DNA of 40,950 nucleotides from Acidobacteriota bacterium (GCA_013203475.1 JABMNV010000012.1:1-40950), one strand, 5' to 3'; counted from the stretch's first letter, positions 1 to 8,909 are shown. Translations and numbers: made by a program. The notes: generated from the sequence alone by a model not told the origin.

Positions 1-12
1 CATTTAATCGAT

Positions 13-54
13 GCACCCAGCACCCAGCACCCAGCACATAGCACCCAGCACCCA
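13..54. repeat. GCACCCA heptamer minisatellite (locus 1)
   Basis: Six head-to-tail 7-bp units lie just upstream of the first gene: three GCACCCA, one GCACATA variant, then two more GCACCCA. The array runs into a small hairpin (AGCAGT, loop ATAA, ACTGCT at 60-75) that ends 4 bp before the ATG at 80. The same heptamer occurs at 4361-4430 (opposite strand) and 40122-40146. Whether it affects expression of the downstream gene cannot be told from sequence alone. Confidence 0.9.
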
Positions 55-79
55 GCAGTAGCAGTATAAACTGCTGGCC

Positions 80-1069
80 ATGGCCACCGCGCTGGCGTCC
101 CTTCGTTCGCTACCCAGCGTCACGCTTGCGGCTCACCCTACTCCGGTGGATCGACTCGACCGACTCCGCTCGGCGCTCGGGCCGTCGTGTCCGACGTTGC
201 TCATCAAGCGCGACGACCTGTTGTCGTTCGCGATGGGCGGAAACAAGGTGCGCAAGCTCCAGACGGTATTGGCTGAGGCCAATCTCGCAGGCGCCGACAC
301 GTTGATTACCTGCGGTGGCGTCCAGTCCAATCACTGCCGCGTGACTGCGGCTGCCGGCGCGGCCTTGGGCCTGAAGGTGGTGCTGGTCGTGAACGGCACG
401 CCGCAGGATGTGCCCACCGGCAATGCGTTGCTCGATCGACTGTTCGGAGCCCAGGTGCACTATGCGACCACACGGCAGGACCGCGATTCGCTGATGGCTT
501 CGGTCGCCGCGGACCTGACCGCCCAGGGGCAACGGCCCTTCGTGATTCCCCTCGGCGCGTCCACACCAACCGGAGCGGCGGGCTTCGCTCGAGGAATCGA
601 GGAACTGCTCGTCAATGTCCACCAGTCTGGTTCCCGGCCGGACACGATCGTCCACGCGTCATCATCGGGCGGCACGCAGGCCGGTCTGATTGCCGGTTGC
701 GCGCTGTTTGGCCTCAAATCGAGGGTGATTGGCATCAGCGCCGACGAGCCAGCGGCACGTCTTTCCGCGACGGTGCTGGCCCTGCTCGAAGAGCTGGCTG
801 TCCGGTTGGGTGGTTCGCGCGCCACAATTGGAGCTGACAAGGACGTGGTGGTCGACGACCGGTTTGTGGGCGATGGCTACGGCCTTCCCACTGCCGCGTC
901 GACCGAGGCGCTCACATTGGTGGCGCGACACGAAGGTATTGTGCTCGACCCGGTCTACACCGCGAAGGCGATGGCCGGACTGATCGAAAAGATTAGAGAC
1001 GGTGCTTTTTCAATCGACGACACCGTGCTGTTTTGGCACACCGGCGGACAAGCGGGGCTGTTTGCATGA
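80..1069 (+). CDS. PLP-dependent D-cysteine desulfhydrase / ACC deaminase family enzyme
   Basis: A 329-residue fold-type II PLP enzyme. The PLP lysine is in GGNKVRKL (about K56), the QSNH motif (82-85) holds the family's catalytic serine, and SSSGGTQ (194-200) is the phosphate-binding loop. Known ACC deaminases carry a glutamate after the active-site tyrosine and a leucine near the C-terminus. Here those positions read PVYT and FWHTGG, i.e. threonines, which favours D-cysteine desulfhydrase (D-cysteine to pyruvate, H2S and ammonia) over ACC deaminase. No signal peptide is seen, so it is probably cytosolic. The start is the ATG right after the repeat/hairpin region; no strong Shine-Dalgarno is visible. 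Its stop overlaps the next ATG as ATGA, so the two genes are probably translationally coupled. Substrate is inferred from two residues only. Confidence 0.85.
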   Translation: MATALASLRSLPSVTLAAHPTPVDRLDRLRSALGPSCPTLLIKRDDLLSFAMGGNKVRKLQTVLAEANLAGADTLITCGGVQSNHCRVTAAAGAALGLKVVLVVNGTPQDVPTGNALLDRLFGAQVHYATTRQDRDSLMASVAADLTAQGQRPFVIPLGASTPTGAAGFARGIEELLVNVHQSGSRPDTIVHASSSGGTQAGLIAGCALFGLKSRVIGISADEPAARLSATVLALLEELAVRLGGSRATIGADKDVVVDDRFVGDGYGLPTAASTEALTLVARHEGIVLDPVYTAKAMAGLIEKIRDGAFSIDDTVLFWHTGGQAGLFA

Positions 1070-2421
1070 CACTGACATTCTTAGGCGCGGCTCGAGTGGT
1101 AACGGGATCAAAACATCTGCTCCAGGTGGGGCACATCCGAGTCCTGGTTGACTGCGGGCTCTTCCAGGGGCTCAAGTCGCTGCGCGAACGCAACTGGGAG
1201 TCATTTCCGGTGCCGGCCGCCTCGATCGACGTGGTCGTCTTGACGCACGCGCACCTCGACCACTGTGGCTACCTGCCTCGCCTGGTGTCACAAGGATTCA
1301 CCGGCCGCGTGTATTGCACCGGGAGCACGGCCCAGCTCGCCAAGATCGTGATGTCCGACGCGGCCCGCATCCAGGAAGAAGATGCCGAGCGCGCCAATCG
1401 CAAGGGCTACACGAAGCATCGACCGGCGACCCCACTGTTCACGGAAGTCGACGCGGCTGCGGCGATTCTCCAACTGCAGCCGATCGGCTATGACCGGCCG
1501 ATGCCTATCGCGCCAGGTATCGAACTCGAGTTCACGAACGCGGGCCACCTGCTTGGCTCGGCCTACGCGCGCATCAGCGTGGCGTCTGAAGGGAAGACGG
1601 TTCTCTTCGGCGGTGACCTTGGCCGATACGACCGACCAGTACTGCCCGATCCCGTTGACCCGCCAGACGCCGACATCGTGCTGGTCGAGTCCACGTACGG
1701 CGACCGCGTGCATGCGCCTGATGATGGCGGCGCACACCTGGCGAAGATCATCAACGAGACAGTCGACCAAAAAGGAAAGATCGTCATTCCTTCATTCGCA
1801 TTGGGCCGGGTCGAGGAACTGCTCTATTGGGTGCGCTACCTGGAAGAGAAAAAGGCGATTCCCGAACTTCCCGTCTATGTTGACAGTCCGATGGCCGTCG
1901 AGGCGCTTGCCGAGTATCGTGATTTCAGCCACGAGCTTGATGAAGACCTGCGCAATTTCTTGACCGCGCGTCTGCGAGTGGTCTCAACGATTGCCGAGTC
2001 TCAAAAAATTCAGGAAGACTCCCGGCCAAGCATCGTCATTTCATCCAGTGGAATGGCGACTGGCGGCCGCGTCCTGCATCACCTCAAGCGGGCGCTGCCG
2101 GACGAGCGCAATACCGTGCTGTTTGCCGGGTATCAAGCTCAAGGCACGCGCGGCCGCCTGCTCAAAGAAGGCGCACAGACCACGCGTATCCACGGTCAGG
2201 AAGTGGTCGTCAAAGCCAGGATCGAAACGCTCGATGGCACATCGGCTCACGCCGATAGCGATGAAATCATGCGGTGGCTGAAGCGCTTCAAGAAGGCGCC
2301 GTCACTTTTGTGCATGGTGCATGGGGAACCGAGGCCGATGGATGCCCTCAAGGCCAGGGTCGAGCGGGAACTGCAGTGGAACGTCAGAACGCCCGGGCAC
2401 AGAGAGAAGATTGACATCTGA
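1066..2421 (+). CDS. MBL-fold/beta-CASP hydrolase (COG1236, RNase/CPSF-like)
   Basis: A 451-residue metallo-beta-lactamase with a beta-CASP insert and an RNA-specificity C-terminal domain. The zinc motif HAHLDHCG is at 61-68, ESTYGDR marks the next metal-ligand region, and SSSGMATGGR and the later GTSAHAD histidine are typical of the CPSF73/YSH1-like family that cuts or trims RNA. It is expected to be a cytosolic ribonuclease; the actual substrate is unknown. I chose the ATG at 1066 instead of the upstream 1033 start of the ORF track, because MTLTFLGAARVVTGS is the usual family N-terminus and because this ATG overlaps the previous stop (ATGA). The next gene begins 3 bp after its stop, so it is in the middle of an operon. 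Confidence 0.9.
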   Translation: MTLTFLGAARVVTGSKHLLQVGHIRVLVDCGLFQGLKSLRERNWESFPVPAASIDVVVLTHAHLDHCGYLPRLVSQGFTGRVYCTGSTAQLAKIVMSDAARIQEEDAERANRKGYTKHRPATPLFTEVDAAAAILQLQPIGYDRPMPIAPGIELEFTNAGHLLGSAYARISVASEGKTVLFGGDLGRYDRPVLPDPVDPPDADIVLVESTYGDRVHAPDDGGAHLAKIINETVDQKGKIVIPSFALGRVEELLYWVRYLEEKKAIPELPVYVDSPMAVEALAEYRDFSHELDEDLRNFLTARLRVVSTIAESQKIQEDSRPSIVISSSGMATGGRVLHHLKRALPDERNTVLFAGYQAQGTRGRLLKEGAQTTRIHGQEVVVKARIETLDGTSAHADSDEIMRWLKRFKKAPSLLCMVHGEPRPMDALKARVERELQWNVRTPGHREKIDI

Positions 2422-2423
2422 AT

Positions 2424-4343
2424 ATGGACCGACAGTATCTACTTGAACAAATTGACGAAGCCGCGGTCGTGCAGTTGTACGCTGACGGCTTTTCGACCCT
2501 CCCCCTTGACCAGAAGATCTTGATTTGGCACCTGTCACAAGCCGCGGTGGCAGGTCGTGACATCTATTACGACCAGCGGTATCGACACAGCCTTGCCATG
2601 CGGGACCTGCTCGAGGGGGTCGTGCGCGCCGCCAATACCGATGCCAGCGCGTTCGTACCCGAGGTCCTTGCCGAGATTCGCCGCTACCTGAAACTCTTCT
2701 GGCTCAACTCGGGTCCTTACAACAATCTGACTGCGCGCAAGTTCGTGTTGCGCTGCTCCCCCGAGGAACTGGCGACTGCGGTAGGCGCCGCGGCGGAGGC
2801 CGGCACTATCGACCTTTCTGCGTCAGCCATTGACGAGACCCTCGAACGCCTGCGCCCGGCCTTCTTCAATGCAACGTTCGAGCCGATGGTCACGAACAAG
2901 ACGCCTGGCGACGGCCACGACATCCTTCAGGACAGCGCCAACAATCTTTACCGTGGCGTGTCGATGGCAGATGTGGGCGGTTACGAGGAGAAATACGGTC
3001 TCAACTCGCGACTGGTCAAGACAGACGATGGGCTGGTTGAGGAGATCTGCAGAGTCGGTGGCAGATACGGCAAAGAGATCGCGGCCATTTGTGATCACCT
3101 CACGGCCGCCTTGCCCTATGCCACGACCGAGATGAGGGCCGCACTCAACGCGTTGATTCAGTTCTATCAGTCAGGCGAAGACGCGGACCGCGTGGCGTAC
3201 GACATCGCATGGGTCGCAGACAAAGACTCACCCGTCGACACGATCAATGGGTTCATCGAAACGTACATGGACGCACGCGGCGTGAAGGGTGCGTGGGAAG
3301 CGCTCGTGTACTACGTGAACCCGGCCAAGACCGAAGGTATCCATCGTCTCGCCGAAGCCGCGCAGTGGTTTGAAGACCGCATGCCGTGGGAGGCCAAGTG
3401 GCGGAAGCCCAACGTCAAGGGTGTGACGGCCAAGGCAATAGATGTGGTGATGGAGTCGGGCGATTCGGGCCCAGTCACCCCGATCGGGATCAACCTTCCT
3501 AACGATCAACTCATTCGCGAACAACACGGCAGCAAGTCTGTGTTGCTGGCCAACGTCAACGAGGCCTATGAGAAGTCGCAACCCAAGGCGTATCGCGAAG
3601 AATTCTGTTGGTCGCCTGAAGAAGTGGCGCGCGCGGAACAGTGGGGAGCTCTGGCCAGCGAGGTGACGACCGGTATTCATGAGGTGCTCGGGCACGGCAG
3701 CGGCGTGGTGGAGTCGCACCTGGGTGGACGGCCGGAGCTGGCGCTCAAGGAACAGTACGCCTCGCTTGAAGAATCGCGAGCTGATCTGGTCGCCTTGTAC
3801 TTCGTGGGGGAACCGCGGATCGCCGAGCTCGGCATGTTGCCAGCCGAGCACCAGGAAACGATTGTGCTGGCCGAGTACGAGTCCTACGCCCGGAACGCAC
3901 TGGTGCAACTGCGTCGGGTGCGCGAAGGCACGCAGATCGAGGAAGACCACATGCGCAATCGCCAGATGATTGTTCATTGGCTGCTGGCGCATACCAAGGC
4001 CATCGAAGTGCGCAAGCGCGACGGCAAGACCTTCCATGTGATGGTCGATGCCAAGGCGTTCCACGATGGCGTCGGCCGCCTGCTGGGTGATGTGCAGCGC
4101 ATCAAGTCGACGGGTGACCATGCCGCCGCCAAGGCGATGTTCGACACGTACGGCATTCACTTCGACTCGGCGTTGCGCGACGAAGTGGTGGCGCGCGTTG
4201 ACCACCTGAAGTTGCCGTCCTACACCGGTTTCGTGCAGCCCGACCTCACGCCGGTGTTCGACGACGCCGGGCAGATTGTCGACGTGGACATTTCGTATCC
4301 CTTGAGCCTCGAGAAACAGATGTTGGATTGGAGTCGGCGATGA
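2424..4343 (+). CDS. dpp3: dipeptidyl peptidase III (family M49)
   Basis: A 639-residue zinc exopeptidase that removes dipeptides from the N-terminus of short peptides. The M49 signature is clear: the six-residue HEVLGH motif (about 419-424; HELLGH in most members) followed by GSG, and about 30 residues later EESRAD, the equivalent of the EECRAD/E motif that gives the third zinc ligand. The shorter bacterial length (eukaryotic enzymes exceed 700 residues) fits. No signal peptide, so cytosolic. The gene starts 3 bp after the preceding stop and its TGA overlaps the ATG of the following M28-like lipoprotein gene. The operon thus joins extracytoplasmic peptide processing to intracellular dipeptide release; this pathway link is an inference. 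Confidence 0.93.
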   Translation: MDRQYLLEQIDEAAVVQLYADGFSTLPLDQKILIWHLSQAAVAGRDIYYDQRYRHSLAMRDLLEGVVRAANTDASAFVPEVLAEIRRYLKLFWLNSGPYNNLTARKFVLRCSPEELATAVGAAAEAGTIDLSASAIDETLERLRPAFFNATFEPMVTNKTPGDGHDILQDSANNLYRGVSMADVGGYEEKYGLNSRLVKTDDGLVEEICRVGGRYGKEIAAICDHLTAALPYATTEMRAALNALIQFYQSGEDADRVAYDIAWVADKDSPVDTINGFIETYMDARGVKGAWEALVYYVNPAKTEGIHRLAEAAQWFEDRMPWEAKWRKPNVKGVTAKAIDVVMESGDSGPVTPIGINLPNDQLIREQHGSKSVLLANVNEAYEKSQPKAYREEFCWSPEEVARAEQWGALASEVTTGIHEVLGHGSGVVESHLGGRPELALKEQYASLEESRADLVALYFVGEPRIAELGMLPAEHQETIVLAEYESYARNALVQLRRVREGTQIEEDHMRNRQMIVHWLLAHTKAIEVRKRDGKTFHVMVDAKAFHDGVGRLLGDVQRIKSTGDHAAAKAMFDTYGIHFDSALRDEVVARVDHLKLPSYTGFVQPDLTPVFDDAGQIVDVDISYPLSLEKQMLDWSRR

Positions 4344-6088
4344 AAGGGACAGACGCGAGAGTGCTGGGTGCGACGGTCGTGCTGGGTGCGACGGTCGTGC
4401 TGGGTGCTGGGTGCTCGGTGCTGGGTGCTCTACAGAATCCTGAACCTGCTGTCCGCGCGGAGTTGGCTGCGGCTCGAAAGATCCCCGTGCCGATGGCGGC
4501 GCGTATTCAGCCGACCATTGACCTGCTCTGGGCCGGGTTTGATCCGGGCGCGGCGCAGGCTCAGGTGGAGTTCGCGTCCGGGTACTGGCGACTGGCCGGC
4601 AATGAGGGCTACGACGCTACCCTCGACCGCGTTCGGGACCGGTTGGTTGCAGCTGGGCTGCAGAACATCACGGTCGAGACCGCCGAGACACCTAGCCCCG
4701 GTTGGGACCACACCGTCGGCACGCTGGCTCTCATCCGCGACGGACAGCCCGATCTGCCGGTGCTGTCGAAGGAGAAAGAACGATTGGCTCTGGCGATCAA
4801 TTCGATCTCGACCAACGGAAAGATCGATGCGCCGCTGATTGACGTCGGTCGTGGACAGGCGGCTGATTTCGAAGGGAAGGACGTCACGGGCGCGGTCGTG
4901 CTCGGCAATGGGTCGCTCGGGGCACTGTTTCGAGCGGCCGTGACCCAGCGGGGAGCCATCGGCGTGGTGTCCACGCAGATCGCAGGCTACATCGCCGACG
5001 ACCCTGACGTGCTGCAGTGGGGCAGCATTCCCCTGGATCAGTCAGGGACGGCGTTTGGCTTCAAGGCGTCTCGTCGCGCGGCTGAGACATTGCGCGCCGC
5101 GCTGGCGACGGGTCCGCAGCGTGTGCGGGTCGAAGTGGTGAGTTCGTTCGCCAACAAACCCGAGCGCACCCTCGTGTATGAGATTCCCGGTCGCTCCCTC
5201 CCAGCTGAGCGCATCGTTATTGCCGCGCATCTTCAGGAGCCGGGCGCTGGTGACAACGCCAGCGGAGTGGCGACGTTGATGGAGCTGGCGAGGTCGCTCG
5301 GGATGGGCGTGGCTGCCGGCAAGATTCCAGCGCCTGAGCGGACGATTACGTTCCTATGGCTGAACGAAATCAGTGGCAGCCGCAGTTGGTTGAGCCGGCA
5401 CCAGGATCTGGTGCCCGGCCTCAAGTACATGTTCTCGATGGACATGACTGGTGAGGACATCGAGAAGACCGGCGGGAGCTTTCTCGTCGAACGCTGGCCG
5501 GATCCAGGTGCCGTGTGGGCGCGCCCCTGGGACCCACATTCTGAATGGGGCGCCGGCAACGTCAGGGCGAACACACTCAAAGGCGATTTGATCAACGACT
5601 TGCACCTCGCTGTCTGCGAATTGGTGGCGACCAGGACCACTTGGGTGGTCAGGACCAATCCCTACGAGGGCGGCAGCGACCATACGGTCTTCGGGAGTGC
5701 CGGTGTGCCGTCGCTGCTTGACTGGCATTTCACTGATCGTTACTACCACACGAATATGGACACGGCTGACAAGACCAGCGGTCCCGAAATGCGAAACGTC
5801 GGTGTCGCTGTGGCCACAACCGCATGGATCATGTCGGCGTCTGACGAACCAATGGCGATGCAGGTGGCGGACCTGATCGCGTCAGCCGGGCGGGCGCGGT
5901 TGGCGATCGAGCTGCGCGACGGCGCGGACATGGCCGATCATGCCGAAGCCCTCGCCGCGTGGCGGACCTGGTCGGCCGAGGCCGTGACCAGTGTCAGTCG
6001 CCTGGTGACAGGTGTTCCGTCGGTCGCTTTCACCGCGCGTCTTGATCAGTTGGCGTCGGTCTTGATGGCCTCTGACGCGGTGCGCTGA
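4340..6088 (+). CDS. M28-like peptidase lipoprotein with PA domain
   Basis: About 582 residues. I use the ATG at 4340 (ATGA overlap with dpp3), not the upstream TTG at 4328. The N-terminus is a lipoprotein signal whose hydrophobic stretch and lipobox (LGAGC, Cys25) are encoded by the heptamer-derived repeat at 4361-4430. A protease-associated (PA) insert spans about 155-235. The M28 metal ligands are visible: His in AAHLQE (about 296), Asp in GAGDNASG, Glu in WLNEISG, Asp in SMDMTGED and His in YYHTNMDT. The residue before the ligand Glu, normally the catalytic Glu of the M28 EE pair, is Asn. Either the family uses another base or the protein is not a classical peptidase. Predicted to be anchored outside the inner membrane. 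Confidence 0.85.
   Translation: MKGTDARVLGATVVLGATVVLGAGCSVLGALQNPEPAVRAELAAARKIPVPMAARIQPTIDLLWAGFDPGAAQAQVEFASGYWRLAGNEGYDATLDRVRDRLVAAGLQNITVETAETPSPGWDHTVGTLALIRDGQPDLPVLSKEKERLALAINSISTNGKIDAPLIDVGRGQAADFEGKDVTGAVVLGNGSLGALFRAAVTQRGAIGVVSTQIAGYIADDPDVLQWGSIPLDQSGTAFGFKASRRAAETLRAALATGPQRVRVEVVSSFANKPERTLVYEIPGRSLPAERIVIAAHLQEPGAGDNASGVATLMELARSLGMGVAAGKIPAPERTITFLWLNEISGSRSWLSRHQDLVPGLKYMFSMDMTGEDIEKTGGSFLVERWPDPGAVWARPWDPHSEWGAGNVRANTLKGDLINDLHLAVCELVATRTTWVVRTNPYEGGSDHTVFGSAGVPSLLDWHFTDRYYHTNMDTADKTSGPEMRNVGVAVATTAWIMSASDEPMAMQVADLIASAGRARLAIELRDGADMADHAEALAAWRTWSAEAVTSVSRLVTGVPSVAFTARLDQLASVLMASDAVR
4361..4430. repeat. TGGGTGC minisatellite inside a coding region (locus 2)
   Basis: Two perfect 18-bp units (GTGCTGGGTGCGACGGTC) at 4361-4396 are followed by four 7-bp units, TGGGTGC, TGGGTGC, TCGGTGC and TGGGTGC, at 4401-4428. 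This is the reverse complement of the GCACCCA array at the window start. Positions 4406-4430 match 40122-40146 exactly over 25 bp in inverted orientation. The array codes for the repeated VLGATV/VLGA stretch of the lipoprotein signal peptide. Confidence 0.92.
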
Positions 6089-6154
6089 CCTGCTCCTCTG
6101 AGCTCTGATATGCCGTAAGATGCCCACACGGATACTGCTGTGGAGGGCATTCAT

Positions 6155-8248
6155 ATGAAAAAACTATTTGGCCTGGTACTGCTGGCGGGCGGACTGGTCG
6201 CGGCGTCGTCTGTCGCGCCGGTGGCCCAGGAGCGTGAAGATCGAACGCTGCTCTCACACGAGCAGATGACCGCGATTATCAACGAAGTGTCTGGCGAACG
6301 GGCGATGCACACGTTGCTCGAACTCGTGCCGTATCAACGGGTGCGAAACCCGGCCGAGTACGACGGACCCTTCCAAGAAAGTACGGTCATGGCGAATCTC
6401 GCCAAGGAATACGGCTTCGACAACGTCACGATCGAGAGCTTCAGCGCAGGCCAGGCCTGGCAGCCCACTCAAGGCGAGCTGTGGATGACCGCGCCGAAAT
6501 CAGTGAAAATCTACGACGTGCATGACGTGGCGCTGTCTCTGGCGACGCTCAATGCGAGTGGCGATTTCTCAGGCGAATTGGTGGATATCGGCGCGGCTCG
6601 TCCGGAGGATTTTGACGCGCAGGACCTGACCGGCAAGTTCGTGCTGTCGGCAGAGTCGGTGTCAGGCTTAAGCCAGGTGTACTCGCAGGCGATTCAGCGC
6701 GGCGCCGTGGGCGTCATCGGCGTCAACGCGATTGGCGCCCAGCGGGCGCTCGACTTTCCCGATCAGATCGTGTCAACGGGCGTGAATGCCCAGGACGGCA
6801 AGCCCGCCTGGAACGCGGCGCCTCGTGTGGCGCGAGAACTCAAAGCCCTGCTCGCACGCGGAGACGAGATCACCATTCGGTCCATCAACCAGACGGTGCA
6901 GGTGCCCACGCGCAGTGAGGTGGTGCACGCAGAGATTCTGGGCGACGGAAGCACGACGCAGGAAGTGGCGATCGGCGGCCATCTCTATGAAGGCGTCATC
7001 AAACAGGGCGCCAACGACGACAACTCTGGCTGTGCGCTGACGCTCGAAATTGGCCGCGCGTACATCAAGCTGATCAAGGAAGGGAAGCTGCCGCGTCCGA
7101 AGCGGACCATCAACTTCCAATGGCTGGCGGAAATCAGCGGCACGAACTACTGGCTCAACGCCCACCCCGAGAAGGCGTCGCGCATCATCGGCGACCTGAA
7201 CTTCGACATGGAAGGCATCCGGGTGTCTCAGAGTCGCAGTTACTGGATCTTGCAGCGTACGCCAGACACCTTTCCGTCGTACATCAACGACATAGCGCAG
7301 AGCAACATGGAATACATCGCCGACATCTCGCGCGAGCGGGTACGGTTCCGCGGTAACGGGTACCTGCCGTCGCAGTTGGTCGAGTCTGCGCGTGGCAGCA
7401 AGGACGCGTTCTATATCAAGATCGACAAGCACTACGGGTCGTCTGACCACGTCACCTATATGCAGCACGGCATTCCCGCCGTGATGTTTATCACCTGGCC
7501 GGACATGTGGTACCACTCGTCGGAAGACACGCCTGACAAGCAGGACACCACGCAGTACAAGCGTGCTGCCGCCGTCGGCCTGGGTTCACTGGCGGCACTG
7601 TCAGAGGGCACGGACACGATGGCAGCGCGCATCGTGAACGAGAACCTCGGTCGCGGCTTGGCGCGCATGGGTGAGTCACACACGAAGGGCCTTGGGTATC
7701 TGGCCGACGCGACAGACGCCGCGTCTCTGGCGGCAGCCTACCGCGACGCTCGCGTGTCCATCACGCATCAGGCCCAGATCGAGAAGGCCGTGGTCGACTC
7801 TGCCAGCATCCTCTATACCGATGTGAACGCCGGCAAGGCAAAGACGGCCGTGTTCAGTCCGCTGATCGATCGCCGGTCGGTGTCGCTGCTTGACGAAGTA
7901 GCCGCGGCTTACCAACTGCAAGCCTCACAGCGCGGCATGACGCTGCCGGCGAACATGGGTGAACCGGTGCTGAGTGTGGCTGAGCAGGAAGCTGCGAATC
8001 TTGTCGTCGAGCAGGTGCCTGCGCCTGCTGGCGGGCGCGGCGGTGGACGTGGACGCGGTGCGGCGGGTCCGAGCCTGCCGACCGAGTTCAACGCCGAGTT
8101 CAGGGGATTGCTCTCAAGGAACATGACTGTGCTTGAGATTCGTGACTTCTTGTCTGGCGAGTTCACGCCGCTGCCGATCGAAACGGTGATGGCCGTGCTG
8201 CGCGCCACCGAGGCCAGCGGGTCGATCAAGCTGGTGCCCAGGAAGTAG
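6155..8248 (+). CDS. secreted M28-like peptidase, PA domain, Gly/Arg-rich linker
   Basis: About 697 residues, a diverged paralogue of the preceding gene. The ATG at 6155 is chosen because it has a strong Shine-Dalgarno (GGAGGG at 6142-6147, 7 nt before) and opens a clean signal peptide, MKKLFGLVLLAGG...; the track's GTG at 6140 lies over the Shine-Dalgarno. A PA domain precedes the catalytic region. Metal-ligand motifs are GGHLYE, GANDDNSG, WLAEISG, NFDMEG and MWYHSSEDT, all aligning with the first paralogue. As there, the catalytic Glu of the M28 EE pair is replaced, here by Ala. Near residue 630 a low-complexity linker GGRGGGRGRG leads to a short C-terminal domain ending in LVPRK. It is probably periplasmic or exported. 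It has its own Shine-Dalgarno, and 66 bp separate it from the upstream gene. Confidence 0.87.
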   Translation: MKKLFGLVLLAGGLVAASSVAPVAQEREDRTLLSHEQMTAIINEVSGERAMHTLLELVPYQRVRNPAEYDGPFQESTVMANLAKEYGFDNVTIESFSAGQAWQPTQGELWMTAPKSVKIYDVHDVALSLATLNASGDFSGELVDIGAARPEDFDAQDLTGKFVLSAESVSGLSQVYSQAIQRGAVGVIGVNAIGAQRALDFPDQIVSTGVNAQDGKPAWNAAPRVARELKALLARGDEITIRSINQTVQVPTRSEVVHAEILGDGSTTQEVAIGGHLYEGVIKQGANDDNSGCALTLEIGRAYIKLIKEGKLPRPKRTINFQWLAEISGTNYWLNAHPEKASRIIGDLNFDMEGIRVSQSRSYWILQRTPDTFPSYINDIAQSNMEYIADISRERVRFRGNGYLPSQLVESARGSKDAFYIKIDKHYGSSDHVTYMQHGIPAVMFITWPDMWYHSSEDTPDKQDTTQYKRAAAVGLGSLAALSEGTDTMAARIVNENLGRGLARMGESHTKGLGYLADATDAASLAAAYRDARVSITHQAQIEKAVVDSASILYTDVNAGKAKTAVFSPLIDRRSVSLLDEVAAAYQLQASQRGMTLPANMGEPVLSVAEQEAANLVVEQVPAPAGGRGGGRGRGAAGPSLPTEFNAEFRGLLSRNMTVLEIRDFLSGEFTPLPIETVMAVLRATEASGSIKLVPRK

Positions 8249-8271
8249 GGCACGGTCGCCGATCTGTCAAA

Positions 8272-8309
8272 CCATCTCGGGTGCCGTCACCGGACGGCAC
8301 TCGAGATGG
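8272..8309 (+). terminator. 17-bp hairpin in the leader of the CPXCG gene; terminator or attenuator candidate
   Basis: Left arm 8272-8288, loop ACCG, right arm 8293-8309. All 17 positions pair, one of them as a G-U. It lies 24 bp after the M28-like gene's stop and 17 bp before the next ATG. No T tract follows, so it is not a classic intrinsic terminator; it may stabilise the upstream mRNA 3' end or modulate the small downstream gene. Confidence 0.6.
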
Positions 8310-8325
8310 GGCGCCACCAATTACC

Positions 8326-8511
8326 ATGGATGACACATTCGCCGTCACGTGCCCGTATTGCGCAGAAGAGATCGAAATCTACGTCGAACCCGATGTGCGC
8401 GGAAGTTTCGTACAGGACTGCGAAGTCTGCTGTAATCCGTGGCGCGTCTACGTCAGTGGTGACGACGAGAGTCGATCGGTGGACGTGGCTCGAGCGGATG
8501 GATCTGAATGA
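8326..8511 (+). CDS. small CPXCG-type zinc-ribbon protein
   Basis: A 61-residue protein with two cysteine pairs, TCPYC near the N-terminus and CEVC about 27 residues later, followed by NPW and an acidic tail. This matches the cysteine-rich CPXCG family of small proteins, presumably a zinc ribbon of unknown role. The ATG at 8326 is preferred to the GTG at 8281 given in the track, because the latter lies inside the strong hairpin and would add residues the family does not have. It is separated from the M28-like gene by the hairpin and is probably transcribed with it or from the leader. Confidence 0.8.
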   Translation: MDDTFAVTCPYCAEEIEIYVEPDVRGSFVQDCEVCCNPWRVYVSGDDESRSVDVARADGSE

Positions 8512-8714
8512 GGAGCGGCCATGACAGGCTTGCCTGATGTGTTTCGGCCCAGACTCAAGCTGTAGGAGTTGGTCGAGGAGCGCAATTCTGGAAACTCGCG
8601 CCAGCCCTGTCGGCGCTTTATCATACGGGGACTGACGAGAAGCGCTGGGTGGATGTCGTGCCTGGCGCGCAAGAAGGGCTTGGGATTCTGATGGAAGGCA
8701 AAGAGGAGAAGGCG

Positions 8715-8909
8715 ATGGACTGGCGAGAACGAATCAGCTCGGACCCCAACGTGTGCCACGGAAAGTCCTGCATCCGAGGCACACGCATCTTTGTTTCGGT
8801 TGTCCTCGACAATCTGGCCGCCGGCCGTTCGCCGGCCGAAATTGTCGCTGACTATCCCAGACTCACGAGCGTCAAGTTCCGTTCCCAAGGACTGCGTAGT
8901 GCGCTTTAA
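8715..8909 (+). pseudogene. DUF433 antitoxin-like gene, C-terminally damaged
   Basis: The ATG at 8715 with a GAGGAG Shine-Dalgarno opens a typical DUF433 N-terminus: DWRERISSDPNVCHGK, then IRGTRI and VVLDNLAAG..AEIV..YPRLT. After LT the usual C-terminal segment (the ..AALAYAAEL.. helix) is missing and the frame runs into SVKFRSQGLRSAL. A deletion of a few dozen bases with a frame change explains this. DUF433 proteins are commonly paired with a DUF5615 PIN-like toxin, whose first residues follow directly. Confidence 0.7.

Noticed and set aside
13-54. CRISPR-like array at the window start
   Set aside because: Units are 7 bp, uninterrupted, with no spacers; it is a minisatellite.
80-1069. ACC deaminase assignment
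   Set aside because: The Glu and Leu diagnostic of ACC deaminase are both Thr, so D-cysteine desulfhydrase or a relative is more likely.
3228-4205. Long minus-strand ORF (325 aa) inside dpp3
   Set aside because: It is the codon-position mirror of the M49 gene, with His/Arg-rich, low-information sequence and no start or motif; the sense frame has clear zinc motifs.
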